Origin: Bradyrhizobium symbiodeficiens
Lineage (GTDB): Bacteria; Pseudomonadota; Alphaproteobacteria; Rhizobiales; Xanthobacteraceae
Direction: 5' to 3'
Length of the DNA: 64,000 bases
NCBI RefSeq assembly: GCF_002266465.3
Contig: NZ_CP029427.2
Location: forward strand, 2,296,501-2,360,500
Shown: in pieces, positions 35,758 to 43,434 of the stretch
Position numbering within the stretch: the stretch's first letter is position 1
How the letters are laid out: each line of letters starts with the position of its first letter
Notes under the pieces: model-generated
Told to the model about the DNA's origin: nothing
The model's database searches: none
Seen by the model: the letters and a program-made list of their open reading frames with translations, nothing else
Made by a program: the position numbers and the translations under genes

Positions 35758-38463
35758 ATGACGGCGATCGATCCCTCGCTCCGCGCCACCAGGACGACCT
35801 GTCCCTATTGCGGCGTCGGCTGCGGCGTGCTGGCGACCCCCGACGGCAAGGGCGGTGCGGCGATTGCGGGCGATTCTGATCATCCCGCCAATTTCGGCCG
35901 GCTGTGCTCGAAAGGCTCTGCGCTCGGCGAGACCGTCGGTCTCGAGAGCCGTCTGCTCTATCCGATGATCCGTTGCAAGGGCGTGCTCGAACGCGTCGCC
36001 TGGAGCGATGCGCTCGATCACGTCGCCCATCGCATGCAGCACATCGTGGCCCGCGACGGCGCCGACGCGGTCGCGTTCTATCTCTCCGGCCAGCTCCTCA
36101 CCGAGGACTATTACGTCGCCAACAAGCTGATGAAGGGCTTCGTCGGTACGGCCAATGTCGACACCAATTCACGGCTCTGCATGTCGTCCTCGGTCGCCGG
36201 CCATCGCCGCGCCTTCGGCTCCGACACCGTCCCCGGCTGCTACGAGGATCTCGACCAGGCCGATCTGCTCGTCTTCGTCGGCTCGAACGCGGCCTGGTGC
36301 CATCCCGTGCTGTTCCAGCGCATGCTGAAGAACCGTGGGGAGCGCGGCGCACGCATGATCGTGATCGACCCGCGCCGTACCGACACCGCTGAAGACGTCG
36401 ACCTGTTCCTCGGCCTCAAGCCCGGCACCGACACCGCGCTGTTCTCCGGCCTGTTTGTCCATCTCGCCGACAACGGCGCGCTGGACCAGGACTACATCGC
36501 GCAGAATACGAGCGGGTTCGACGATGCGCTGGCCCGTGCGCGCAATATCGCCGGCAGCGTCACCGCGACCGCGCTTGCGACCGGTCTGTCCGAGCAGGAC
36601 GTCGCGACTTTCTTCAAGATGTTTCGCGCCACCGAGAAGGTCGTCACGCTGTATTCGCAAGGCGTCAACCAGTCGGCGCAGGGCACCGACAAGGTCAACG
36701 CGATCCTGAACTGCCATCTCGCCACCGGACGCATCGGCAAGCCGGGTGCCTCGCCATTCTCGCTCACCGGCCAGCCGAATGCGATGGGCGGCCGTGAAGT
36801 CGGCGGCCTCGCCAACCAACTCGCCGCGCACATGAACTTCACGCCGCCCGATATCGATCGTGTCAGGCGGTTCTGGAAGGCGCCGCGTATCGCCACCCAT
36901 GAAGGGCTGAAGGCGGTGCAGCTGTTCGAAGCTATCCATCGCGGCGAGGTCAAGGCGCTGTGGGTGATGGGCACCAACCCCGCGGTGTCGCTGCCCGATG
37001 CGGACTTCGTGCGCGAGGCATTGAAGAAGCTCGAGCTGTTCGTGGTGTCCGAGAACGTGCTCTCCAACGACACGGTCGAGGCCGGTCCGCATGTGCTGCT
37101 TCCGGCGCTCGCCTGGGGCGAGAAGTCCGGCACCGTGACCAACTCCGAGCGCCGCATCTCGCGCCAGCGCTCGTTCCTGCCGGCGCCGGGCGAGGCGCGC
37201 CCCGACTGGTGGATCCTCAGCGAAACCGCAAAGCGCCTCGGCTTCGGCGACAGCTTCAACTACAAATCCGCCGCCGATATTTTCCGCGAGCATGCCGCGC
37301 TCTCGGCGTTCGAGAACGACGGCAGCCGCGATTTCGACATCGGCGCGCTGACCTCGCTGTCGGACGAGGCCTTCGACTCCTTGAAACCGGTGCAATGGCC
37401 GGTGCGCGAAGGCGGGGTGCCCGGCGAGCGCTTCTTTGCGAGCGGCGGCTTCTTCACCAATGACGGCAAGGGCCGCTTCGTTGCGCCGGAGGTGCCGTCG
37501 CTGCGCGGCGAGACCGGTCCGTCGCGTCCGCTGCGGCTCAACACCGGACGCATCCGCGACCAGTGGCACACCATGACGCGCACGGGTCTCAGCCAGCGGC
37601 TGGGCGCGCATCTGCCGGAGCCCTTCGTCGAGATCCATCCCGATGACGCCGGCAAGTACGGCATCGCTCACGACGGCTTTGCCCGCGTTACCACCGATTA
37701 CGGTCAGTGCATCCTGAAGGTCGTCGTCAATGACGCCACTCAGCGTGGCACGCTGTTCGCGCCGATCCACTGGAGCGCGATGAATGCTTCGCATGGCCGC
37801 GTTGGCGCGCTGGTGCAGTCCTTCACCGATCCGTTCTCGGGGCAGCCGGAATCCAAGGCGACGCCGGCTGCGATCACTCCTTACGAATTCGTCTTCCGCG
37901 GCTTTGTGCTGTCGCGGAGACAGCTCGATCTGCCGCCGAACCTGTTGTGGACCCGCGTCACGGTCACCGGAGGCTTCGGCTATCTCTTCGCCGACAACGC
38001 GGACCTGTCGCGCTGGCCGGCCTGGCTCGAGGGCGTCGCCGGCGAGGACGTCGCCGACTATCGGGACTTCGGTGGCGGTGTCTATCGCGCCGCGTCGTTC
38101 GCAGGCGACCGCATCGAGACCTGCCTGTTCGTCGGTCCCGCGCACGATGCCGGCGACTGGGAGGTGGTGAAGGGCCTGTTCGTCGCCGATCACGTCACCG
38201 ACGACCAGCGCCGCATGCTGCTGTCGGGCAAGTCCTGCGAAGGCGCTGCCTCGACTGGCCCGGTCGTCTGCGCCTGCTTCGGTGTCGGCCGCGGCACCAT
38301 CTGCGAGACCATCGCGGCGGGTGCGCGTACGGCTGCCGAGATCGGTGCCAAGCTCAAGGCCGGCACCAATTGCGGCTCCTGCATCCCGGAGCTGAAGCGC
38401 CTGATCGCGACGACGGAAGTCGTGCCGCCAATGCAGGCGAAGGTCGCGGGCGCGGCGGGGTAG
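35758..38463 (+). CDS. nasC: Assimilatory nitrate reductase catalytic subunit NasC
   Basis: A 901-residue molybdenum bis-MGD enzyme reducing nitrate to nitrite in the cytoplasm. The N-terminal [4Fe-4S] cysteines are C15-x2-C18-x3-C22-x27-C50. The Mo-bis-MGD blocks follow (SSSVAGHRRAFGSDTVPGCYEDLD; TGQPNAMGGREVGG; RDQWHTMTR). The C-terminal ~70 residues form a BFD-like [2Fe-2S] domain with CACFGVGRG and CGSCIPELK, as in NasA/NasC enzymes that take electrons from a flavoprotein. Length is normal. It is the last gene of the locus. Confidence 0.94.
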   Translation: MTAIDPSLRATRTTCPYCGVGCGVLATPDGKGGAAIAGDSDHPANFGRLCSKGSALGETVGLESRLLYPMIRCKGVLERVAWSDALDHVAHRMQHIVARDGADAVAFYLSGQLLTEDYYVANKLMKGFVGTANVDTNSRLCMSSSVAGHRRAFGSDTVPGCYEDLDQADLLVFVGSNAAWCHPVLFQRMLKNRGERGARMIVIDPRRTDTAEDVDLFLGLKPGTDTALFSGLFVHLADNGALDQDYIAQNTSGFDDALARARNIAGSVTATALATGLSEQDVATFFKMFRATEKVVTLYSQGVNQSAQGTDKVNAILNCHLATGRIGKPGASPFSLTGQPNAMGGREVGGLANQLAAHMNFTPPDIDRVRRFWKAPRIATHEGLKAVQLFEAIHRGEVKALWVMGTNPAVSLPDADFVREALKKLELFVVSENVLSNDTVEAGPHVLLPALAWGEKSGTVTNSERRISRQRSFLPAPGEARPDWWILSETAKRLGFGDSFNYKSAADIFREHAALSAFENDGSRDFDIGALTSLSDEAFDSLKPVQWPVREGGVPGERFFASGGFFTNDGKGRFVAPEVPSLRGETGPSRPLRLNTGRIRDQWHTMTRTGLSQRLGAHLPEPFVEIHPDDAGKYGIAHDGFARVTTDYGQCILKVVVNDATQRGTLFAPIHWSAMNASHGRVGALVQSFTDPFSGQPESKATPAAITPYEFVFRGFVLSRRQLDLPPNLLWTRVTVTGGFGYLFADNADLSRWPAWLEGVAGEDVADYRDFGGGVYRAASFAGDRIETCLFVGPAHDAGDWEVVKGLFVADHVTDDQRRMLLSGKSCEGAASTGPVVCACFGVGRGTICETIAAGARTAAEIGAKLKAGTNCGSCIPELKRLIATTEVVPPMQAKVAGAAG

Positions 38464-38468
38464 CTCTC

Positions 38469-38557
38469 GTAGGGTGGATTAGCCGCAGGCGTAATCCACC
38501 AATTCTCCCGACGCAGAGACGAAAGAGGTGGGTTACGCTTCGCTAACCCACCCTACG
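38469..38557. repeat. REP-like inverted repeat ('cgtagggtgg' type)
   Basis: CGTAGGGTGG (38469-38478) and CCACCCTACG (38548-38557) are reverse complements, with the central TAATCCACC and GGGTTACGC half-sites characteristic of dispersed GTAGGGTGGGTTAGCG elements. It follows nasC and may cap the transcript. A variant of the same element is at 42723-42808. Confidence 0.75.
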
Positions 38558-38654
38558 CAGCGTCGCACCATTGCCATGCCATTCGCATGAATCGACGCGC
38601 CCTCGATTGTGCCCTATGTTGGCGCTCTCTCCATCAACAACCACAAAAACAACA

Positions 38655-39560
38655 ATGATGTACCTGGAAACGCCGCCGCGCCTGATCGAGACGACCATCT
38701 TCTCCGCCATGCCCGAAGAATTCCGCCGCAAGGGCGTGCGGACGGAATGGGCCGATGCAAACCGGCCGAATGTGCCGACCGACAGCTTCATCGAAGGACC
38801 GTCTTTCGACCAGGACGGCAATCTCTACATCGTCGACATTCCCTTCGGCCGCATCTTCCGCATTGCACCTGATGGCGAGTGGTCGCTCGCGATCGAATAT
38901 GAGGGTTGGCCGAATGGGTTGAAGATCGCATCCGACGGCCGGATCCTGGTGGCCGACTACAGGCACGGCATCATGGAGCTCGACGCCAAGGCCGGCCGCA
39001 TCAAGCCCATCCTGACCGCGCGCAATTCGGAATCCTTCCGCGGCTGCAACGATCTGCATCTCGCTTCCAACGGCGATATCTATTTCACCGATCAGGGCCA
39101 GACCGGCCTGCACGACCCCAGCGGGCGCGTCTACCGCCTCGCGGCCAATGGCCGGCTCGATTGCCTGATCGACACCGGTATCAGCCCGAACGGTCTGGTG
39201 CTCGATCCCACCGAAACCGTGCTGTTCGTCGCAATGACGCGCGACAATGCGGTGTGGCGGTTGCCGTTCATGAAGGACGGCAGCGTGTCCAAGGTCGGCC
39301 GCTTCTGTTCGCTGTTCGGCACCAGCGGTCCCGATGGCCTCACCATGGATGCCAAGGGCCGCCTGTTCGTCAGCCATGCCTCGCTCGGCCATGTCTTCGT
39401 GTTCGCGCCGAACGGCGAACTGATCGCGCGGATCAAGTCGTGCGCGGGGCCGAATTGCACGAATGTCGCGATCGGTGGCGCAAGGAGGGATCGTCTCTAT
39501 ATCACGGAGTCGTCGACCGGCAGCGTGCTGGTGGCTGATATCTGCGGATTGAACTCCTGA
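38655..39560 (+). CDS. SMP-30/gluconolactonase family protein
   Basis: A 301-residue six-bladed beta-propeller hydrolase. The metal-site residues are in the usual places: Glu near FIEGPSFDQDGNLY, Asn in CNDLHLASNGDIYF and SPNGLVLDP, and Asp in GPDGLTMDAKG. Such enzymes open sugar lactones to acids. The start is uncertain: ATG 38655/38658 is chosen from the position of the first family strand, although no good SD is seen. It precedes an aldo/keto reductase, so the two may handle a sugar-derived lactone. Confidence 0.84.
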   Translation: MMYLETPPRLIETTIFSAMPEEFRRKGVRTEWADANRPNVPTDSFIEGPSFDQDGNLYIVDIPFGRIFRIAPDGEWSLAIEYEGWPNGLKIASDGRILVADYRHGIMELDAKAGRIKPILTARNSESFRGCNDLHLASNGDIYFTDQGQTGLHDPSGRVYRLAANGRLDCLIDTGISPNGLVLDPTETVLFVAMTRDNAVWRLPFMKDGSVSKVGRFCSLFGTSGPDGLTMDAKGRLFVSHASLGHVFVFAPNGELIARIKSCAGPNCTNVAIGGARRDRLYITESSTGSVLVADICGLNS

Positions 39561-39606
39561 GCTTTGTGGCGGTTGCCTGGGCGGAAGAGCGACAGCGGAG
39601 ACGAAC

Positions 39607-40446
39607 ATGAACACGAAACTCTTCGGCAAGACCGGCGCCAACGTCTCCGTCATCGGGCAGGGTACCTGGTATCTCGACCACGGCGACCGCAGGCGCGCGA
39701 TTGCCGCGCTTCAACGCGGGCTCGATCTCGGCATGACCCACATCGACACGGCCGAGATGTATGGCGAAGCGGAGCTCGTCATTGCCGACGCCATTGCGGG
39801 GCGGCGCGACGAGGTGTTCCTCGTCTCGAAAGTGCTGCCGAGCAACGCCTCGCGCCGCGGAACCATCACCGCCTGCGAGCGCTCGCTGAAGCGGCTGAAG
39901 ACGGATCATCTCGATTGCTATCTGCTGCATTGGCGCGGTTCCTATCCGCTGGAAGACACCGTCGCCGCGTTCGAGGATCTGGTGAAATCAGGCAAGATCA
40001 AATCCTGGGGCGTCTCCAATTTTGATGCCGATGATCTCGATGAAATTCTCGAAGTTTCCGGCGAAGGCCGCATCGCGTGCAATCAGGTGCTCTATCATCT
40101 GAGGGAACGTGCGATCGAGCATGCGGTGATCCCTTGGTGTGAGCGGCATGACGTCGCTGTCGTGGCTTATTCACCGTTCGGCCATGACGATTTTCCCGCG
40201 AGCAGCAGCAAGGACGGTGCCGTGCTGGCGCGCATCGCAGAGGCGCGGCGCGCGACACCGCGTCAGGTCGCTCTGAGCTTCCTCACCCGTGCGACTACGG
40301 TGTTCGCGATTCCGAAGGCCTCGTCCGCCGAACATGCCGGCGAGAATGCGGCGGCCGGTGACCTCTCGCTGACGAAAGACGAGATTGCGGCGCTCGATGC
40401 GGCGTTTCCGCGCGGTCCGAAGCCGCGCAGCCTGCCCATGCTGTAG
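39607..40446 (+). CDS. Aldo/keto reductase
   Basis: A 279-residue NADPH-dependent (beta/alpha)8-barrel reductase. The catalytic tetrad is visible: Asp47 and Tyr52 in HIDTAEMYG, Lys75 in LVSKVLP, and His108 in LLHWRG. The cofactor clamp is in the C-terminal IPKASSAEHAGENAAA segment. It follows the SMP-30 gene by 46 bp on the same strand. The substrate is an unknown aldehyde or ketone, possibly a sugar; the lactonase context supports that without proving it. Confidence 0.9.
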   Translation: MNTKLFGKTGANVSVIGQGTWYLDHGDRRRAIAALQRGLDLGMTHIDTAEMYGEAELVIADAIAGRRDEVFLVSKVLPSNASRRGTITACERSLKRLKTDHLDCYLLHWRGSYPLEDTVAAFEDLVKSGKIKSWGVSNFDADDLDEILEVSGEGRIACNQVLYHLRERAIEHAVIPWCERHDVAVVAYSPFGHDDFPASSSKDGAVLARIAEARRATPRQVALSFLTRATTVFAIPKASSAEHAGENAAAGDLSLTKDEIAALDAAFPRGPKPRSLPML

Positions 40447-40633
40447 TGCACAATCCCTCATTATTAACGGAGCATTGACGCGCGCGGACGTCAGTGCATA
40501 TCGGCATCCTGTTTTCGGAAGTTGTGAACGCGGCGCATTTGTCGTTTTTTACGATCGTTCTCGATTCGCATTTCCCCGGGTTCCAGCCGTGACACCGCCG
40601 CCCGCCGCAGCCGCTAGGCTCGACAGTATTCCC

Positions 40634-41575
40634 ATGCCCGTGCCGGAGGAGAAGCAGAAGGCTCGCCGCGCGCCCGCGCGCGTCGACCATCCCTTCAAGG
40701 GCATTGCGCTGGTGTTGCTGTCGACGGTGTTTCTCGGCGTGTCCGACACCACCGCGAAATATCTCTCGACCAGCCTGCCGTCGATCGAGATCACCTGGAT
40801 CCGCTTCGTCACCTTCGCGCTGATGTTCACGCCGGTGATGCTGCCGGGCTCGCCGCTCCATGCGATGCGCACCGAGCGGCTCGGCCTGCAGCTGATGCGT
40901 GGCGCTGCGCTGCTCGGCTCCTCGCTGTTCTTCATCACCGGCCTGAGTTTCCTGCCCATTGCGGAAGCGTCCGCCACCGGCTTCGTCTCCCCGCTGTTCG
41001 TCACGGCGCTGTCGATCGTCTTCCTGAGCGAGAAGGTCGGCCTGCGGCGCTGGATCGCAACCGGGATCGGCCTGACCGGCGTGCTGATCATCCTGCGGCC
41101 GGGCACCAGCGCGTTCCACGCCGCCGCGTTCTTCCCGATCATCTCGGCGTTCTGCTGGGCCGCTGCGCTGATCCTGACGCGCATGATGAGCGGTCGCGAG
41201 GCCGTGCTCACCACCATGGCGTATTCCGCGCTGACGGGCGTTGCGATCCTTTCCGTGATGGTGCCGTTCGTCTGGGTGACGCCGACCTGGACCGCGATCG
41301 GGCTCGGCATCGTCATCGGCGTTGCCTCGACCGTTGGCCAGTGGATCATCGTGTTGGCCTATCGCTATGGCGATGCCTCGGTGCTGGCGCCGTTCTCCTA
41401 CACCCAGTTGCTGTGGGTCAGCATTCTCGGCTTCTTCATCTTCGGCGAGGTCCCTGATATCTGGACGGTCGTCGGCGCGGCCTTCATCGTCGCCAGCGGC
41501 CTTTACATCGCCCATCGCGAGCGTATCCGTCGCGCCCAGTTGCTGGTGCTGGAAGAGCGTTCCCCGAACCCCTGA
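40634..41575 (+). CDS. EamA/DMT superfamily transporter
   Basis: A 313-residue inner-membrane protein with ten predicted helices in two EamA repeats: the first starts at GIALVLLSTVFLGVSDTTAK, the second near FFPIISAFCWAAALILTRM. Both repeats end in the usual positive-in loops (RRWIATGIGLTG; HRERIRRAQ). It likely exports a metabolite. A GTG at 40589 is also in frame and would add 15 Pro/Ala-rich residues; ATG 40634 is chosen as the simpler start, with low certainty. Confidence 0.86.
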   Translation: MPVPEEKQKARRAPARVDHPFKGIALVLLSTVFLGVSDTTAKYLSTSLPSIEITWIRFVTFALMFTPVMLPGSPLHAMRTERLGLQLMRGAALLGSSLFFITGLSFLPIAEASATGFVSPLFVTALSIVFLSEKVGLRRWIATGIGLTGVLIILRPGTSAFHAAAFFPIISAFCWAAALILTRMMSGREAVLTTMAYSALTGVAILSVMVPFVWVTPTWTAIGLGIVIGVASTVGQWIIVLAYRYGDASVLAPFSYTQLLWVSILGFFIFGEVPDIWTVVGAAFIVASGLYIAHRERIRRAQLLVLEERSPNP

Positions 41576-41635
41576 CGCAAGTTCGCGCGTCCTGTTACGT
41601 GCTATCAACGGCTCCAACAATACGGGAGGAGCCGG

Positions 41636-42715
41636 ATGCGCGCTGCGATTTTCAGGAACGGTGAGATTGTCGTCGACCGGATGGCCGAGCCGAAGCCGGG
41701 CCCGGGCCAGGTGCTGGTCAGGACGCTCGCCTGCGGCATTTGCGGCTCCGACCTGCATGCGCGCCAGCATGCGCCGCGGATGGTGGAGATGGCCAGGAAG
41801 ACCGGCCGCACGCCGATGGATCTGTCACGCGACGTCGTGTTCGGCCACGAGTTCTGCTGCGAGATCGTCGACTATGGTCCGGGCACGGAACGCAAACTCA
41901 AGCCTGGGACACATGTCTGCTCGCTGCCGGCTTTGCTGACGCCGGAGGGTATCAAGGGGATCGGCTATTCCAACGATTTCGTCGGCGGCTATGCGGAGCA
42001 GATGATCTTGAGCGAGCCGCTGCTGCTCGAAGTGCCCAACGGACTTGCGCCGGAACATGCGGCGTTGACCGAGCCGCTCGCGGTCGGCGTTCACGCCGTG
42101 GCAAAGGCCAACATCCGGGGCGGCGAAGTGCCGCTCGTGATCGGCTGCGGTCCGGTCGGACTCGCAGTGATCGCCGCACTTCGGATCAAGGGATTGCATC
42201 CGATTGTTGCCGCCGACTATTCGCCGGCGCGGCGCGCGCTTGCCGCAAAGCTCGGCGCCGATGTCGTCGTCGATCCCGGCGTGTCGCAGCCCTATGCGAC
42301 CTGGGCCGAGCACGCACAGATGTCGGATGCGGAGAAGGCTGCGCGGCCGCCGTTCCAGGCCATGCTGCCGGCGCTGAAGCCCGCGATCATCTTCGAATGC
42401 GTCGGCGTGCCTGGCCTGCTGCAGCAGGTGTTCGAAGGCGCGCCGCGCCATGCCAAGGTCGTCGTGGTCGGCGTCTGCATGGAGACCGACAAGAGCGAAC
42501 CCATGCTCGGCATCATGAAGGAGCTCAACGTCCAATACGTGCTCGGCTACACGCCGGACGAATTCGCAGGCTCACTGCGCCTGATCGCGGAAGGGCAGGT
42601 GGATGCGGCGGCGATGGTCACGGCCGAGGTCGGCATCGACGGCGTCGCCAGGGCGTTTGCCGATCTCGCCAACCCCGAGGCGCACACCAAGATTATCGTG
42701 CAGCCTTGGCGCTGA
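41636..42715 (+). CDS. Zinc-binding dehydrogenase, sorbitol-dehydrogenase-like MDR enzyme
   Basis: A 359-residue MDR protein. GICGSDLH and FGHEFCCEIV supply the catalytic zinc ligands; the Rossmann motif is VIGCGPVGLAVIAAL, followed by VAADYSPAR, which suggests NAD. The four-cysteine structural zinc loop present in most alcohol dehydrogenases is missing: the region instead reads THVCSLPALLTPEGIKG. ATG 41636 has GGGAGG upstream. Convergent with an Lrp gene. Threonine, sorbitol or other polyol dehydrogenases are possibilities. Confidence 0.87.
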   Translation: MRAAIFRNGEIVVDRMAEPKPGPGQVLVRTLACGICGSDLHARQHAPRMVEMARKTGRTPMDLSRDVVFGHEFCCEIVDYGPGTERKLKPGTHVCSLPALLTPEGIKGIGYSNDFVGGYAEQMILSEPLLLEVPNGLAPEHAALTEPLAVGVHAVAKANIRGGEVPLVIGCGPVGLAVIAALRIKGLHPIVAADYSPARRALAAKLGADVVVDPGVSQPYATWAEHAQMSDAEKAARPPFQAMLPALKPAIIFECVGVPGLLQQVFEGAPRHAKVVVVGVCMETDKSEPMLGIMKELNVQYVLGYTPDEFAGSLRLIAEGQVDAAAMVTAEVGIDGVARAFADLANPEAHTKIIVQPWR

Positions 42716-42722
42716 CGGTCTC

Positions 42723-42808
42723 GTAGGGAGGGCAAAGGCGCAAAGCGCCGGTGCCCACCACAAACACCGTGCTTGTCATGGTGGGCACGCGCAGCATGCC
42801 CACCCTAC
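42723..42808. repeat. REP-like inverted repeat variant
   Basis: Begins GTAGGGAGGGC and ends GCCCACCCTAC, with an internal GTGCCCACCA/TGGTGGGCAC pair that is perfectly complementary. It is a diverged copy of the element after nasC and separates two convergent genes, serving as a probable transcript end. Confidence 0.65.
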
Positions 42809-42838
42809 AAGGTTGCTCCCACTCAAAGCGCCGGCGCG

Positions 42839-43300
42839 TCACACCGGCAGCGCGATCGAATATTTCACCTGGCTCAGTGCGAAGCTCGATTCGATCGAGG
42901 CGATGCCGTCGAGCCGGGTCAGCTTGGTCTTGAGGAACGTCTCGTAGGAGGCGAGATCGGCGGCGACGACGCGGAGCAGGTAATCGCGGTTGCCGGTCAT
43001 CAGATAGCACTCGAGCACCTCGTCCCATTTCGAGATCGCGCGGGCGAAGCGATTGAGATCCTCCTCCTTCTGCCGCGCCAGCTTGATCGAGATGAACACG
43101 CTGACATGCAGGCCGAGCGCCTTCTGGTCCACGGTCGCGATGTAGCGCGAGATCACGCCGTGTTCCTCCAGCAGCTTGACCCGGCGGTGGCAGGGCGAGA
43201 CCGACAGGCCCACCTTGTCGGCGAGTTCCTGCATGGTCATCCGGCTGTCGTTCTGGAGATAGCTGAGGATTTTTCGATCGATGGCGTCGAGTTCACTCAT
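42839..43300 (-). CDS. Lrp/AsnC-family transcriptional regulator
   Basis: A 153-residue leucine-responsive-type regulator. The HTH is DRKILSYLQNDSRMTMQELA, then KVGLSVSPCHRRVKLLEEHG (about residues 8-50); the RAM ligand/oligomerisation domain follows with the VSVFISIKL strand and ECYLMTGNRDYLLRV. The track start at 43309 is TTG; ATG 43300 is the better start. The gene is divergent from the E1 gene with 134 bp between, so it most likely controls it in response to an amino acid or its oxo-acid. Confidence 0.9.
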   Translation of the reverse strand: MSELDAIDRKILSYLQNDSRMTMQELADKVGLSVSPCHRRVKLLEEHGVISRYIATVDQKALGLHVSVFISIKLARQKEEDLNRFARAISKWDEVLECYLMTGNRDYLLRVVAADLASYETFLKTKLTRLDGIASIESSFALSQVKYSIALPV

Positions 43301-43434
43301 TGGAATCAAACCTGTATTTCGAGCGATCTATTGGTAAGGTATCCCAAGTTCGGCAGGTATGACGCGAGAAATTGAGAAGTTTGGCGCCTCCGGCGGGCGT
43401 ATCATCGCGCCACCTGTTCCCGGGAGCATAGCCC

